DNA of 51,014 nt, taken from NCBI GenBank assembly GCA_964557375.1, contig CAZKZZ010000011.1:1-51014 (forward strand). Reading direction: 5' to 3'. Below the pieces are notes generated by a model, which ran no database searches, was not told where the DNA came from, and worked only from the letters and a program-made list of their open reading frames with translations. A program made the translations under genes and the position numbers. The stretch comes from CAZKZZ01 sp964557375 (lineage in GTDB: Bacteria > Spirochaetota > Spirochaetia > SPDA01 > CAZJBZ01). Positions 8,093 through 17,302 of the stretch are shown piece after piece. Numbering within the stretch: the first letter of the stretch is position 1; each line of letters opens with the position of its first letter.

Positions 8093-8318
8093 TTGGTTTT
8101 TGAAATGTATAACATATATATTTCTAGGTATTATTTTTCTATATCAGAAAATAATTTCACCTGTTTTTCCTTCTAGTTGCAGATATACTCCTACCTGTTC
8201 GACATACGCTTTCACAGCAATAAAACGGTACGGCCCGTTCAAAGGCGGTTTTATGGCAGTCAAACGGATACTGCGATGTCACCCCTTCCATTCGGGCGGT
8301 TATGATCCCGTTCCATGA
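8034..8318 (+). CDS. yidD: YidD, membrane protein insertion efficiency factor
   Basis: 94 residues from the ATG at 8034, chosen because GGAG lies nine bases upstream; an upstream in-frame ATG at 7995 lies deep in rnpA and has no good ribosome-binding site. The core has the YidD pattern: a hydrophobic helix (YIFLGIIFLYQKIISP) then FPSSCRYTPTCSTYAFTAI with its conserved cysteines, RYGPFKGGFMAVKRILRCHP, and a terminal GGYDPVP. It sits between rnpA and yidC, as in most bacteria, and aids YidC-dependent insertion. Confidence 0.92.
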   Translation: MNREEYNVKLSATKQIFIHNWFLKCITYIFLGIIFLYQKIISPVFPSSCRYTPTCSTYAFTAIKRYGPFKGGFMAVKRILRCHPFHSGGYDPVP

Positions 8319-8353
8319 TGATCACACAGTAATCTATCAGGAGTAATATAGTT

Positions 8354-10138
8354 ATGGACAAAAATACGCTTATAGCAGTAGTGCTTTCTGTAGTCGTCAT
8401 ATCGGTCGGCTTTTTTATTCAAGCAATGCTGACGGCCCCGGATGATGAGCAGGTGACTGCCCGGCAGCAGGAGACCCTACCCGCGGAGGCAGAGACTGCA
8501 GAGCAGGAAGAAGCTGTTACAGAACAACAGATGGAGCAGCAGGAGGAAGGAGTAACCACTGAAGGGGGAGCTGCTGCTTCCCGGGTTGTTCCTTATCGGG
8601 ATGAAACAAAGGCGGAACCGGTACTGCAGGAGATCAATGCGGAAACGGATGTATACGATATTCTTCTTTCTACCCGAGGAGGTGTTATAAAGTCGTTAAA
8701 ATTAAAGGAACACCTCGATAAGGGAGAACCTGCCGAAATGGTCTTTACAGGAGATACGAATAGAGCTGCGTTTTCCGTTTCTTTTGATGATTCGAACCAT
8801 GGAGAACCGGAAACGCTGTACTACTTTCGAAAGCGGGGAGATTATGTGTACGAGTTCTCCCGTACTTTTCAGGCCCCGTCAGCGGATGGAACACCCGGAA
8901 ATCTTTTCACGCTGATAAAAACCTACACCTTCAAGCCCGAAGAGTACGTAATTAAGCTCGAAATCACCATTGAGAACAGTGTAAATGAAATTCCCAACCT
9001 GAGGAGTGACGGTTCGAGTTATCATCTCTACTACGGACCCCAACTCGGGCCGGAGTTTGAAAACCTCGACCCGAAAAAGAGGGAGTTCAGACGGTTTTAT
9101 GTCTACGCAGACGGCAAACGGAGAACAATAAAGACTTCCCGCGAAGGTACCGCTGCCGTGGATGAGAGGCTTCTGTGGGCGGGACTTGCCGGGAAGTATT
9201 TCGCGGTAGTGGGGGTCCCTGATGCAAATCAGTATGAGATAACATTCCGGAGCCATTCGATTCCCGGTATCCCCCAAACAGGAGAGATCATCTTCTCCCG
9301 CCCTCCCCTCCAGAGCAGTAAAAACACCGATAACTTCTACTTTTTTATAGGACCTAAGTTAGGAAAAGTACTTACCAGATATAACGATCCTCAGAAAAAC
9401 GGTTTTGAGCTGAAGGACCTCAATATTGATGCTGTAGCCGATAGAAGCAAGCTGCTCGGCTGGCTCGAAAGCATTCTCAAGTTCTTTTTAGTAACGTTTT
9501 ACAAAATAGTGCCTAACTACGGGGTTGCAATTATCATGCTCACCATACTGGTCAAGATCGTACTCTTTCCGATAACCCGGAAGAGTTACGAATCAACCAG
9601 TAAGATGCAGGAACTCTCTCCGAAAATTAATGAACTGAAAAAGAAGTACAAAGATGATCCGAAAAAAATGAATGTCGAAATGAGTAAGATCTATAAGAAG
9701 GAGGGGGTGAGCCCCTTAGGCGGCTGTCTGCCCATGCTGCTTCAGCTTCCTTTCTTTATCGCTCTGTACGGACTTCTCAATACCCATTTCGATCTTCGGG
9801 GTGCGTCGTTTATCTCACCATGGATTACCGACCTGTCCGCACCGGAATCGGTGTGGAATTTTGCTCCGTTTCAACTGCCGCTCCTCGGGTGGAGTGATCT
9901 GCGGTTGTTGCCCATCATCTTCGTCGGTACGCAGCTTATTTCCAGTAAAATGATGCAGACACCCAACGCAAGTTCTCAGGGAAATATGAAGATCATGACC
10001 TATGCTCTGCCCATCGTATTTTTCTTTATTCTCTACGATGTCCCCTCCGGCTTGCTGTTATACTGGATCGTTACCAATGTTTTAACTGTTCTCCAGCAAA
10101 AATACATAGCCAAATTGAAGCATTCGAAAAAGGCTTAA
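8354..10138 (+). CDS. yidC: Membrane protein insertase YidC
   Basis: 594 residues, the long form with a periplasmic domain found in diderm bacteria. An N-terminal signal-anchor helix (residues 5-26) is followed by a Gln/Glu-rich linker (30-75), the beta-rich periplasmic domain (80-340), and the conserved insertase core with about five transmembrane helices: FYKIVPNYGVAIIMLTILVK near 380, GCLPMLLQLPFFIALYGLL near 457, then three more. The C-terminal tail is basic (KLKHSKKA). Preceded by CAGGAG; followed after ten bases by jag. Confidence 0.97.
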   Translation: MDKNTLIAVVLSVVVISVGFFIQAMLTAPDDEQVTARQQETLPAEAETAEQEEAVTEQQMEQQEEGVTTEGGAAASRVVPYRDETKAEPVLQEINAETDVYDILLSTRGGVIKSLKLKEHLDKGEPAEMVFTGDTNRAAFSVSFDDSNHGEPETLYYFRKRGDYVYEFSRTFQAPSADGTPGNLFTLIKTYTFKPEEYVIKLEITIENSVNEIPNLRSDGSSYHLYYGPQLGPEFENLDPKKREFRRFYVYADGKRRTIKTSREGTAAVDERLLWAGLAGKYFAVVGVPDANQYEITFRSHSIPGIPQTGEIIFSRPPLQSSKNTDNFYFFIGPKLGKVLTRYNDPQKNGFELKDLNIDAVADRSKLLGWLESILKFFLVTFYKIVPNYGVAIIMLTILVKIVLFPITRKSYESTSKMQELSPKINELKKKYKDDPKKMNVEMSKIYKKEGVSPLGGCLPMLLQLPFFIALYGLLNTHFDLRGASFISPWITDLSAPESVWNFAPFQLPLLGWSDLRLLPIIFVGTQLISSKMMQTPNASSQGNMKIMTYALPIVFFFILYDVPSGLLLYWIVTNVLTVLQQKYIAKLKHSKKA

Positions 10139-10148
10139 GGAGATACGA

Positions 10149-10805
10149 ATGATTAGAGAATTCGAAGGAAAAACTGAAAAAGAAGCAATTGATACGGCCA
10201 TAGAGGAACTGGGTTTAAATCGGGAGGAGTTCGATGTAGAAATCCTCGATTCGAGCAAAAAAGGACTGCTCTTCCGCAAGGGAAGCGTTAAAATCCGCAT
10301 CCACATCTCGGATGAAGATATGGAAGATGAGGGTTACTTAGAACCGCAGACTGAAAACGAAGAGAAGATTCTTACTTTTGTAGAAAACGTAATTGAAAAA
10401 ATGGGCTTTCCGGGAGAAGTCTCCCTAACTTCCAGAGAGGACAATAAAATCGAGTTTACCATAGATTCCCAACATTCAGGCATTCTCATCGGAAAAAAAG
10501 GAAAAAACCTCGATGCACTCCAACTGTTAGCCAATGTGTATGCCGGAAAGCTGCACAGTAATTTAAAGGTGATTATCGATTCACAACGGTACCGGCAGCG
10601 CCGTGAGGATATTCTCGTCCGTATGGCGAGAAAGGCGGCTGCCCAGGTGAGAAAAGACCACCATTCCAAGCTGCTCGAGCCGATGAATCCGTTCGAGAGA
10701 ATGCTCGTCCACACCTCCTTAAACGATATGCAGGATATTGCTACGAAGAGTGAAGGGGACGGTCTCTATAAACAGGTGAGGATCTACTACCAAAGAGGGA
10801 ATTAG
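10149..10805 (+). CDS. jag: Jag/KhpB-type RNA-binding protein (Jag-N, KH, R3H)
   Basis: 218 residues with three modules: Jag_N (1-55, including KKGLLFRKGSVKIRI), a KH domain with the GxxG-type loop GILIGKKGKNLDALQLL near 115, and a C-terminal R3H domain near 160-215 (RKDHHSKLLEPMNPFERMLVH). Its place after yidC is conserved. KhpB proteins bind RNA and affect cell elongation and gene expression in Gram-positives; its role in spirochaetes is inferred. AAGGAG precedes the ATG. The stop overlaps the convergent stop of the next gene by four bases. Confidence 0.92.
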   Translation: MIREFEGKTEKEAIDTAIEELGLNREEFDVEILDSSKKGLLFRKGSVKIRIHISDEDMEDEGYLEPQTENEEKILTFVENVIEKMGFPGEVSLTSREDNKIEFTIDSQHSGILIGKKGKNLDALQLLANVYAGKLHSNLKVIIDSQRYRQRREDILVRMARKAAAQVRKDHHSKLLEPMNPFERMLVHTSLNDMQDIATKSEGDGLYKQVRIYYQRGN

Positions 10806-11863
10806 GAAGAGGCGAACCGTCTTCGATATACACGGTCAATAACGAGAAACGAGGTGATACAGACGATCCATTCGATTAATACCACCGTATAAAAAAATCG
10901 GCGCGAGATGAAAACCCAGGAAAGTAGTGTAACACCGATAACGATGCTGAATACGTAGATGACAATAAGAATTTGCTTGGTGCCCAGCCCAAAGGTGAGC
11001 AGTTTATGATGAAGATGGTCCCGGTCGGGTGAATGGATCGGCTTTTTTCGCCGTATTCGTCTGAGAATGGCGGCGAGAGTGTCGAGAAACGGGATGATCA
11101 TCAGGGTGAGAACAAGAATAAAAGAGGCGGTGGTGTGTACAGGTCCCGGTTTGCTGATAAGGGGCAGTACCGCAATCGAAAATCCTAAAAACAGGCTTCC
11201 GGAATCACCCATAAAAAGCTTGGCCGGGGGGAAATTGTAGACTAAGAAACCGAGAATTCCGCCGAAGAGCACGAGTGCGAAGAGGGCCGTAGTATAATCG
11301 TGCTGCAAAAGTGAGATGATACCGATAAAAAAGGCCGCTATTGCAGAGATACCTCCGGCAAGTCCGTCTATTCCGTCAACGAGATTCACAGCATTACTCA
11401 TCCCCACAATCCAGAAACAGGTAACGATGTATGATACATACCCCAGCTCGAGATTGGTATGCAGCAGCGGTATGGCGAATGTTCGAAAGTTGAATCCGGC
11501 TACCGCTACTACCAGTGCAGCACCGATCTGGACTAAAATTTTAAAAAGGGGCCGAATACTGATAAAGTCATCGATCAGGCCGAGTGTTGTGATCGAGATA
11601 AAGCCGATGAGGAGCGGTATGAGACGGAGAGAAAAAGGGACTTCTCCCCCTCTAATGGAATAAAAAAGGACGATGCCCAAAAGAAAAGAGAGAAAAATAC
11701 CGACGCCACCGATTCTCGGAATTTCTCCGGTGTGGATTTTCCGGTGGTCTACGTCATCATACCATTTAAAACGGTGAGAGAGATGGAGTAAAAGCGGAAT
11801 AATCAGAATATTGATTATAAATGATACACCAGTAGCTAGTACGAGCACGTAAGATATTTTCAT
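10802..11863 (-). CDS. WecA/TagO-type undecaprenyl-phosphate glycosyl-phosphate transferase
   Basis: 353-residue polytopic membrane enzyme of the MraY/WecA family, which moves a HexNAc-phosphate from UDP to undecaprenyl phosphate, starting envelope glycan synthesis. Family landmarks in order: HTGEIPRIGGVGIF near residue 45, LIDDFISI near 98 (Mg-binding Asp pair), NAVNLVDGIDGLAGG near 157, GDSGSLFLGF near 219, and SPDRDHLHHKLL near 279, the His-rich loop typical of WecA/TagO rather than MraY. About ten transmembrane helices. Convergent with jag. The acceptor glycan is unknown; a WecG/TagA-like gene lies separately at 29506. Confidence 0.88.
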   Translation of the reverse strand: MKISYVLVLATGVSFIINILIIPLLLHLSHRFKWYDDVDHRKIHTGEIPRIGGVGIFLSFLLGIVLFYSIRGGEVPFSLRLIPLLIGFISITTLGLIDDFISIRPLFKILVQIGAALVVAVAGFNFRTFAIPLLHTNLELGYVSYIVTCFWIVGMSNAVNLVDGIDGLAGGISAIAAFFIGIISLLQHDYTTALFALVLFGGILGFLVYNFPPAKLFMGDSGSLFLGFSIAVLPLISKPGPVHTTASFILVLTLMIIPFLDTLAAILRRIRRKKPIHSPDRDHLHHKLLTFGLGTKQILIVIYVFSIVIGVTLLSWVFISRRFFYTVVLIEWIVCITSFLVIDRVYRRRFASS

Positions 11864-12034
11864 CAGTATTGTAATAATATCACATTATGTAAAAATTGTA
11901 ATTAAGCCAAAGCATAATTAAAGAAGGTAATACTGTCAATTGTATGAGCTTTTCCGGTTGGACTCTTTAATAAAATGGGAAAACTGTATAAAGTGTCTCT
12001 CTGTAAATAAAATCAGAAAAAACGAGGTGCTCAC
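11864..12034. other. Intergenic region between wecA-like gene and ahcY
   Basis: 171 bases holding the divergent control regions of the transferase and of ahcY. No convincing SAM or SAH riboswitch fold was recognised, and no clean -35/-10 pair for ahcY. The ribosome-binding site CGAGGTG is just before the ahcY ATG. Confidence 0.4.
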
Positions 12035-13462
12035 ATGGAGTATAAAGTAAAAGATATAACCTTGTCCGCTCTCGGGCGCAGAGAGATAGAAATTGCTGAA
12101 AAAGAGATGCCCGGACTCATATCGATCCGCGAGAAATACGGATCGAGCAAGCCGCTTCAGGGAGCAAGAATAAGCGGGTCACTGCACATGACTATTCAAA
12201 CTGCAGTACTCATCGAAACATTGACCGCTTTAGGAGCGGATGTACGGTGGTCGAGCTGCAACATTTTTTCGACCCAGGACCACGCCGCTGCAGCAGTTGT
12301 CGTGGGCAGAGACGGTACGGAACAAGACCCCCGTGGGGTGCCTGTTTTTGCATGGAAGGGAGAATCCCTCGAAGAATACTGGTGGGCATTGGACCGGGCG
12401 CTTTCGTTTCCCGGCGGAAAGGGTCCGCAGTTGGTCGTTGATGACGGGGGAGATGCAACACTGATGATCCATTACGGATGCTGGATCGAAGATGATCCCT
12501 CGATGCTCGATCAAAAGGCGGAAAGCAGGGACGAAGCCGAGCTCTTGAAGCGGCTCAGCACTATCTACAATGAGCAGAAAAACAGATGGCACGCTGTTGC
12601 CGAGCAGTGGTGCGGCGTATCTGAAGAGACCACTACCGGAGTTCACCGCCTCTACAAAATGGGAAAAGAGGGTACCCTTCTGGTCCCTGCAATCAATGTA
12701 AATGACAGTGTGACCAAATCTAAGTTCGACAACCTCTACGGATGCAGAGAATCACTTATCGACGGCATAAAACGGGCAACAGATGTTATGGTTGCAGGTA
12801 AAGTAGCTGTCGTCTGCGGTTTCGGAGATGTGGGGAAAGGCTCCGCGCAATCACTCAAAGCCATGGGAGCACGAGTGATCGTTACTGAAATCGACCCTAT
12901 CTGTGCTCTCCAGGCCGCAATGGCCGGATATGAGGTTACAACGCTCGAAGATACACTGGGGAAAGCAGACATCTATGTGACGGCTACCGGAAACAGAGAT
13001 GTTATTACCATCGACCATATGAAAAATATGAAGGACCAGGCTATTGTGTGCAACATCGGACATTTCGACCACGAAATTCAGATTGAAAATCTCGAGGAGT
13101 TTCCGGGGATCGAGCGGACCGAGATCAAACCGCAGGTCGATAAGTACCGGTTCCCCGACGGCCATGAGATTTTCGTGCTTGCCGAAGGGAGGCTGGTAAA
13201 CTTAGGGTGCGCTACCGGACATCCCTCATTTGTAATGTCCAATTCATTTGCAAATCAAGTTCTTGCTCAGATAGACCTCTGGGCCAACCGCGATACCTAT
13301 AAACCGGATGTGTACACCCTTTCTAAAAAACTCGATGAGGAGGTCGCGGCCTTACATCTGGATAAAATCGGTGTTAAATTGACAAAACTTACGCCTAAGC
13401 AGGCAGAGTATATAGGTGTACCCCTCGAGGGACCGTTTAAAACAGAACACTATCGATATTAA
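12035..13462 (+). CDS. ahcY: Adenosylhomocysteinase
   Basis: 475 residues, normal for the family. It reversibly hydrolyses S-adenosylhomocysteine to adenosine and homocysteine, removing the inhibitory product of SAM-dependent methylation. The N-terminal half holds LQGARISGSLHMTIQTAVLI and WSSCNIFSTQDHAAAA; the Rossmann NAD site is VVCGFGDVGKGSAQSLKAMG near 265; the C-terminus ends EHYRY like most members. Fourteen bases separate it from metK, so the two form a SAM-cycle operon. Confidence 0.97.
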   Translation: MEYKVKDITLSALGRREIEIAEKEMPGLISIREKYGSSKPLQGARISGSLHMTIQTAVLIETLTALGADVRWSSCNIFSTQDHAAAAVVVGRDGTEQDPRGVPVFAWKGESLEEYWWALDRALSFPGGKGPQLVVDDGGDATLMIHYGCWIEDDPSMLDQKAESRDEAELLKRLSTIYNEQKNRWHAVAEQWCGVSEETTTGVHRLYKMGKEGTLLVPAINVNDSVTKSKFDNLYGCRESLIDGIKRATDVMVAGKVAVVCGFGDVGKGSAQSLKAMGARVIVTEIDPICALQAAMAGYEVTTLEDTLGKADIYVTATGNRDVITIDHMKNMKDQAIVCNIGHFDHEIQIENLEEFPGIERTEIKPQVDKYRFPDGHEIFVLAEGRLVNLGCATGHPSFVMSNSFANQVLAQIDLWANRDTYKPDVYTLSKKLDEEVAALHLDKIGVKLTKLTPKQAEYIGVPLEGPFKTEHYRY

Positions 13463-13476
13463 TTTAGGAGAGAATA

Positions 13477-14637
13477 ATGAGCAGCAGAACCTACCTCTTT
13501 ACCTCAGAATCAGTCAGCGAAGGCCACCCCGATAAGCTGTGCGATCAGGTATCGGACGCAGTATTGGATGCATGTATTAGGGATGATCCCAATTCACGGG
13601 TAGCCTGTGAGACGTTTACGACCACCGGAATGGTGTTGGTCGGCGGAGAAATCACCACAGATACGTATGTTGATATCCAGGAAGTGGTCAGAGGTGTGGC
13701 AAAGAAAATCGGATATGACAGACCGGAATACGGGCTCGATTATGAATCGATGTCCGTTATGAGTACCATCCACTCCCAGTCGGCAGACATCTCTCAGGGT
13801 GTTTCCGGTCAGGGTCTGTACAAGGACCAGCAGGGGGCCGGAGACCAGGGAATGATGTTCGGATTTGCCTGCAAGGAAACTCCGGAACTAATGCCGGCAC
13901 CTATCATGTACGCGCATAAGATTCTCATGTACGCGGCGGAACTGAGAAAAAAGGGGACCATCAGCTGGCTCCGTCCCGATTCGAAGAGTCAGGTAACCAT
14001 CGAGTACGAGGGAAACACCCCGAAGCGGGTCGATACGGTAGTAGTCTCTCATCAGCACGACGAAACCGTCGGGTATGAAGATCTCAAGAACTCGATTATC
14101 AAAAACATCGTCAAACCGATCCTCGAACCGACGGGAATGCTCGACGACAATACCAAATACTTTATCAATCCGACCGGGCGTTTTGTTATCGGCGGGCCTC
14201 ATGGAGATTCCGGATTGACCGGGAGAAAAATTATTGTAGATACCTACGGAGGAATGGGCCGGCACGGCGGAGGTGCCTTCTCCGGAAAAGACCCCAGTAA
14301 GGTGGACCGCTCGGCGGCGTATATGGCAAGGTATGTGGCCAAGAATATTGTTGCAGCAGATCTCTGTGAGCGGTGCGAAGTCGAGTTTGCCTATGCAATC
14401 GGTGTTCCCTTTCCGGTCTCAGTAATGGTTGAAACGTTCGGCACGGGAAAGGTCCCGGAAGGAAAAATAGAAGATGCCGTAGAAAAGGTCTTCGACCTCT
14501 CACCTGCCGGAATTATCGAATCTCTCGACCTCAAGAAGCCGATATACCTCGATACCTCCGTGTATGGTCATTTCGGAAGAGACCAGTTTACGTGGGAACA
14601 GATCGATAAAGCCGAGGAATTGCAGAAACACGTTTAA
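13477..14637 (+). CDS. metK: S-adenosylmethionine synthetase
   Basis: 386 residues. Makes SAM from methionine and ATP. Signatures: SEGHPDKLCDQVSDAVLDA near residue 13, GAGDQGMMFGFA near 119 (family GAGDQG box), and GGGAFSGKDPSKVDRSAAY near 265 (second conserved box). Ribosome-binding site TAGGAGAG. Lies directly after ahcY, supplying the methyl donor whose by-product ahcY clears. Confidence 0.98.
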   Translation: MSSRTYLFTSESVSEGHPDKLCDQVSDAVLDACIRDDPNSRVACETFTTTGMVLVGGEITTDTYVDIQEVVRGVAKKIGYDRPEYGLDYESMSVMSTIHSQSADISQGVSGQGLYKDQQGAGDQGMMFGFACKETPELMPAPIMYAHKILMYAAELRKKGTISWLRPDSKSQVTIEYEGNTPKRVDTVVVSHQHDETVGYEDLKNSIIKNIVKPILEPTGMLDDNTKYFINPTGRFVIGGPHGDSGLTGRKIIVDTYGGMGRHGGGAFSGKDPSKVDRSAAYMARYVAKNIVAADLCERCEVEFAYAIGVPFPVSVMVETFGTGKVPEGKIEDAVEKVFDLSPAGIIESLDLKKPIYLDTSVYGHFGRDQFTWEQIDKAEELQKHV

Positions 14638-14700
14638 AAAAAGATTTTTTCTGTAGACTCAGTTAGAACGTAAGCAGTACCTTACGTGTAGGTGTGATCC
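14638..14700. other. metK-HD gene spacer with repeated motif and short inverted repeat
   Basis: Contains ttttttctgtagactca (14645-14661), nearly identical to ttttttcagtagactca at 46704-46720, and a 7-bp inverted repeat acgtaag-cagtac-cttacgt at 14668-14687. Possible terminator or regulatory element after metK. Confidence 0.45.
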
Positions 14701-15857
14701 ATGAAAAAGCTCCTCTCCCAGCTCAAAGCGGCACCGGTCCAATTGTACCTCTATTCGTACTCTGCCCTCGACCGGTTTTTTCGGACCCGTAATGAAAACC
14801 ACCACCTCAAAGCGGTGACCAATGCGCAGCTGGTGGATATAGCGAAAGCGTTCTCTACTGTCGAGTATCCCGGGTTGGAAGATGCTGATGCCGCCGTACC
14901 CCTCGAGGGGAGCGATGACGGGACAGCAAAAAATGCGGTCCTGCTTCTCAAATGTGTTGATGAACCGCTTTCTTTTCCGCCCCTTCCCTACGCGGTACAG
15001 AACCTTCTCTACGATGTAGGGGAGGACAAGTACTACGATCCATTCGGGGTGTACGAGGATATTCGAAAAAACGGGCTGGTTACCTTCCGGAAGGAAGAAT
15101 ACCCGAGTAATCAATGGGACCTCGTTACGGAGGCTGCGATCCTGATGTCCCGGTTTCACTATGAGGTCCCCGGCGGCAGCATTAGGGCAAGCCTTGAAGG
15201 GGGTCATATCCCGGAAGAACTGGCCGCCGGCCTTCCTCACAGTACTCTGGATAAACAGGAGCAGCGGTATATCCTCTCCGCGATTCTTACCGGGGCAAAC
15301 CCGGAGAAGGGGTTGGAACTACTGGCGTCTGAGGGCTTTATCGAGAAACACTGGCCTGAGCTGCTCACCATGCGGACCATACATCACAGTAAGGAGTACC
15401 ATCCGGAGGGGGACGTGTGGCAGCATACTATGGAGACGTTCAGGTATCGGAAAATTCCCGATCTCACACTCTCCCTCGCCCTCCTCCTCCATGATATCGG
15501 AAAAGCGTATGCCGAGAAGAGCGGGTCCAGACAGTTTCACCAGCACGCCCAGATCGGGGCATCAATCGCCGAGAAATTTCTCCGGAAGCTCGGATTCGAA
15601 GATGAGCTGATCGGCCGGGTACGGTTTCTCGTGCAGAACCATATGCTGCCGAGCTATATCACTGCTCTCTCTGCCCGGCGAATCGATGAAGTGATGAGTT
15701 CTCCCCACTTCCCCCTCGTACTGGAGATATTCCGTTGTGATATTGCTTCCACCTTTCGGGGCCCGACCATGTACTACAAGGCGTGCAAAGCGTACCGCAA
15801 ATTCTTAAAGAACAAACGGAACCCGTTCCGTTCGGCGGACGGAAAAAAACTGGTGCG
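14701..15857 (+). CDS. HD-domain protein with a degenerate CCA/poly(A)-polymerase head (3' end lost in gap)
   Basis: About 385 residues are readable before the N gap; the true stop is in the gap, because beyond it the frame lies antisense to thrC. Residues 90-155 resemble the neck of tRNA nucleotidyltransferases (NLLYDVGEDKYYDPFGVYED, then a helix like the family's DPLR..RA.RF block). The N-terminal head aligns to the pol-beta fold only loosely: where active enzymes have GGxVRD this has YSYSALDRFF, and no DxD pair follows. A metal-dependent HD phosphohydrolase domain is intact (HHSKEYHPEGDVWQHTMETF near 225, LLLHDIGKAYAE near 262, QNHMLPSYI near 315). Likely a phosphohydrolase rather than a CCA-adding enzyme (inference). 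Confidence 0.7.
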
Positions 15858-15957
15858 NNNNNNNNNNNNNNNNNNNNNNNNNNNNNNNNNNNNNNNNNNN
15901 NNNNNNNNNNNNNNNNNNNNNNNNNNNNNNNNNNNNNNNNNNNNNNNNNNNNNNNNN
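15858..15957. other. Assembly gap (100 N)
   Basis: A run of exactly 100 N, the conventional filler for a gap of unknown size. It removes the 3' end of the HD-domain gene; thrC ends ten bases to the right. Additional genes could be hidden here. Confidence 0.99.
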
Positions 15958-15967
15958 AATGATCGTT

Positions 15968-17296
15968 TCAACCCGCGTATGTATCGAGCAGATACTCTTT
16001 TAGAGCATCCGGTGTATTCCCGACAGGAATGGACCGTTTTTCCAGAGAGAGCACCGACGCGAGCTGCTCGGGGAGATCGACCTTTTTGCCGGTCGCCTCT
16101 TCTACGATTTCGAGAAATTTACCCGGATGGGCGGTAGAGAGTGTTATCAGATGGGGATTGCTTTCACCGGATCGGTTTTTTATAAACCGGTCGAGGTACC
16201 GTTTCGAAGCAAGATACCCGACTGCGGTGTGGGGGTCCAGAAACACCCCTTTGTCTGTATAGGTTTCCTTTATTACTTCGAAGGTTTGTTCATCAGTGAC
16301 CACGTCGTGTGAGAGGACCGAACGCATTTTTTCCCAGTCATTCCCGAAAATATCGATAAGCCGTTCGAAATTGCTCGGATCACCCACATCCATCGCGTTG
16401 GAATAGGTCTGAATAGAGGGCCGCGGATTATACTCGCTGGTTTGAAGATATTCAGGGACTACATCATTGATGTTGGTTGCAGCGATAAACCCGTCTACCT
16501 TCATCCCCCATGTCCATGCCAGTACACCTGAAGTGAGGTTGCCGAAATTCCCGCTCGGTACGGTAATCCGGAGACTCGGATACTGCCCTTTCAATCTGTT
16601 GTAAGCATACACGTAGTAAAACGACTGGGGCAGGAGCCTGCCCAAATTGATCGAGTTGGCTGAAGTAAGGGGCAGTTTTTCACGCAGCTCGGTGTCGACA
16701 AATGCCGTTTTTACCATTTTCTGGCAGTCGTCGAAGGAACCTTCTACTTCCAGGGTTTTGACGTTGCCGCCTACGGTGGTAAGCTGCTTTTCCTGAAGGG
16801 GAGAGACCCGATGCGACGGATAGAGGATGACCACATCGATCATATCTTTTCCGTAAAAAGCCCTGGCAACAGCACTTCCCGTATCTCCCGAGGTTGCAGT
16901 GAGAATGAGCGCTCTGCGGTCTTCGGTCTTGAGGAATTCCTCCATGACGGTTGCCAGATACGAGGCGCCGAAATCTTTGAACGCGCAGGAAGGGCCGTGG
17001 AAGAGTTCTAAGATGTCAATATCATTCTCTATCCTGCGCAGGTGGGGAACGAATGGAAAGGCTTTCTTGCATATCTCATGGGCGGTCGGCGGGGATATCT
17101 CTTCCGGAAAGAGGGCCGCAGTCATCTCGGCAGCGAGCTCGGGAAAGGGGGTATCTTCCCGAAACGAAGCAAATAGTCCTGAGAGGTCCGGGGTTGTGGT
17201 CGGGTTGTACAGACCGCCGTCAGGGGCGAGTCCGGTAAATATTGTCTCCTTGAAAGAGACTTCCCGTTTGTCGTTTCGCGTACTCGAAAATTTCAT
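15968..17296 (-). CDS. thrC: Threonine synthase
   Basis: PLP-dependent last step of threonine synthesis (O-phosphohomoserine to threonine), 442 residues. It begins MKFSSTRND and has the PLP-lysine motif CAFKDFGASYL near residue 105, TATSGDTGSAVARAF near 140, and PSGNFGNLTSG near 245. The ATG is six bases after the lysC stop and uses GAGGAGGGG within the lysC end as ribosome-binding site, so translation is coupled to aspartokinase. The stop lies ten bases from the assembly gap; the gene itself is complete. Confidence 0.96.
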   Translation of the reverse strand: MKFSSTRNDKREVSFKETIFTGLAPDGGLYNPTTTPDLSGLFASFREDTPFPELAAEMTAALFPEEISPPTAHEICKKAFPFVPHLRRIENDIDILELFHGPSCAFKDFGASYLATVMEEFLKTEDRRALILTATSGDTGSAVARAFYGKDMIDVVILYPSHRVSPLQEKQLTTVGGNVKTLEVEGSFDDCQKMVKTAFVDTELREKLPLTSANSINLGRLLPQSFYYVYAYNRLKGQYPSLRITVPSGNFGNLTSGVLAWTWGMKVDGFIAATNINDVVPEYLQTSEYNPRPSIQTYSNAMDVGDPSNFERLIDIFGNDWEKMRSVLSHDVVTDEQTFEVIKETYTDKGVFLDPHTAVGYLASKRYLDRFIKNRSGESNPHLITLSTAHPGKFLEIVEEATGKKVDLPEQLASVLSLEKRSIPVGNTPDALKEYLLDTYAG

Positions 17297-17302
17297 TCTT
17301 CT

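Noticed and set aside
11864..12034. SAM or SAH riboswitch before ahcY-metK
   Set aside because: Expected from the gene functions, but the conserved cores and pairing of known classes were not seen.
15858..16137. Continuation of the HD-protein frame across the N run to 16137
   Set aside because: The gap length is unknown and the sequence after it is antisense to a well-supported thrC.
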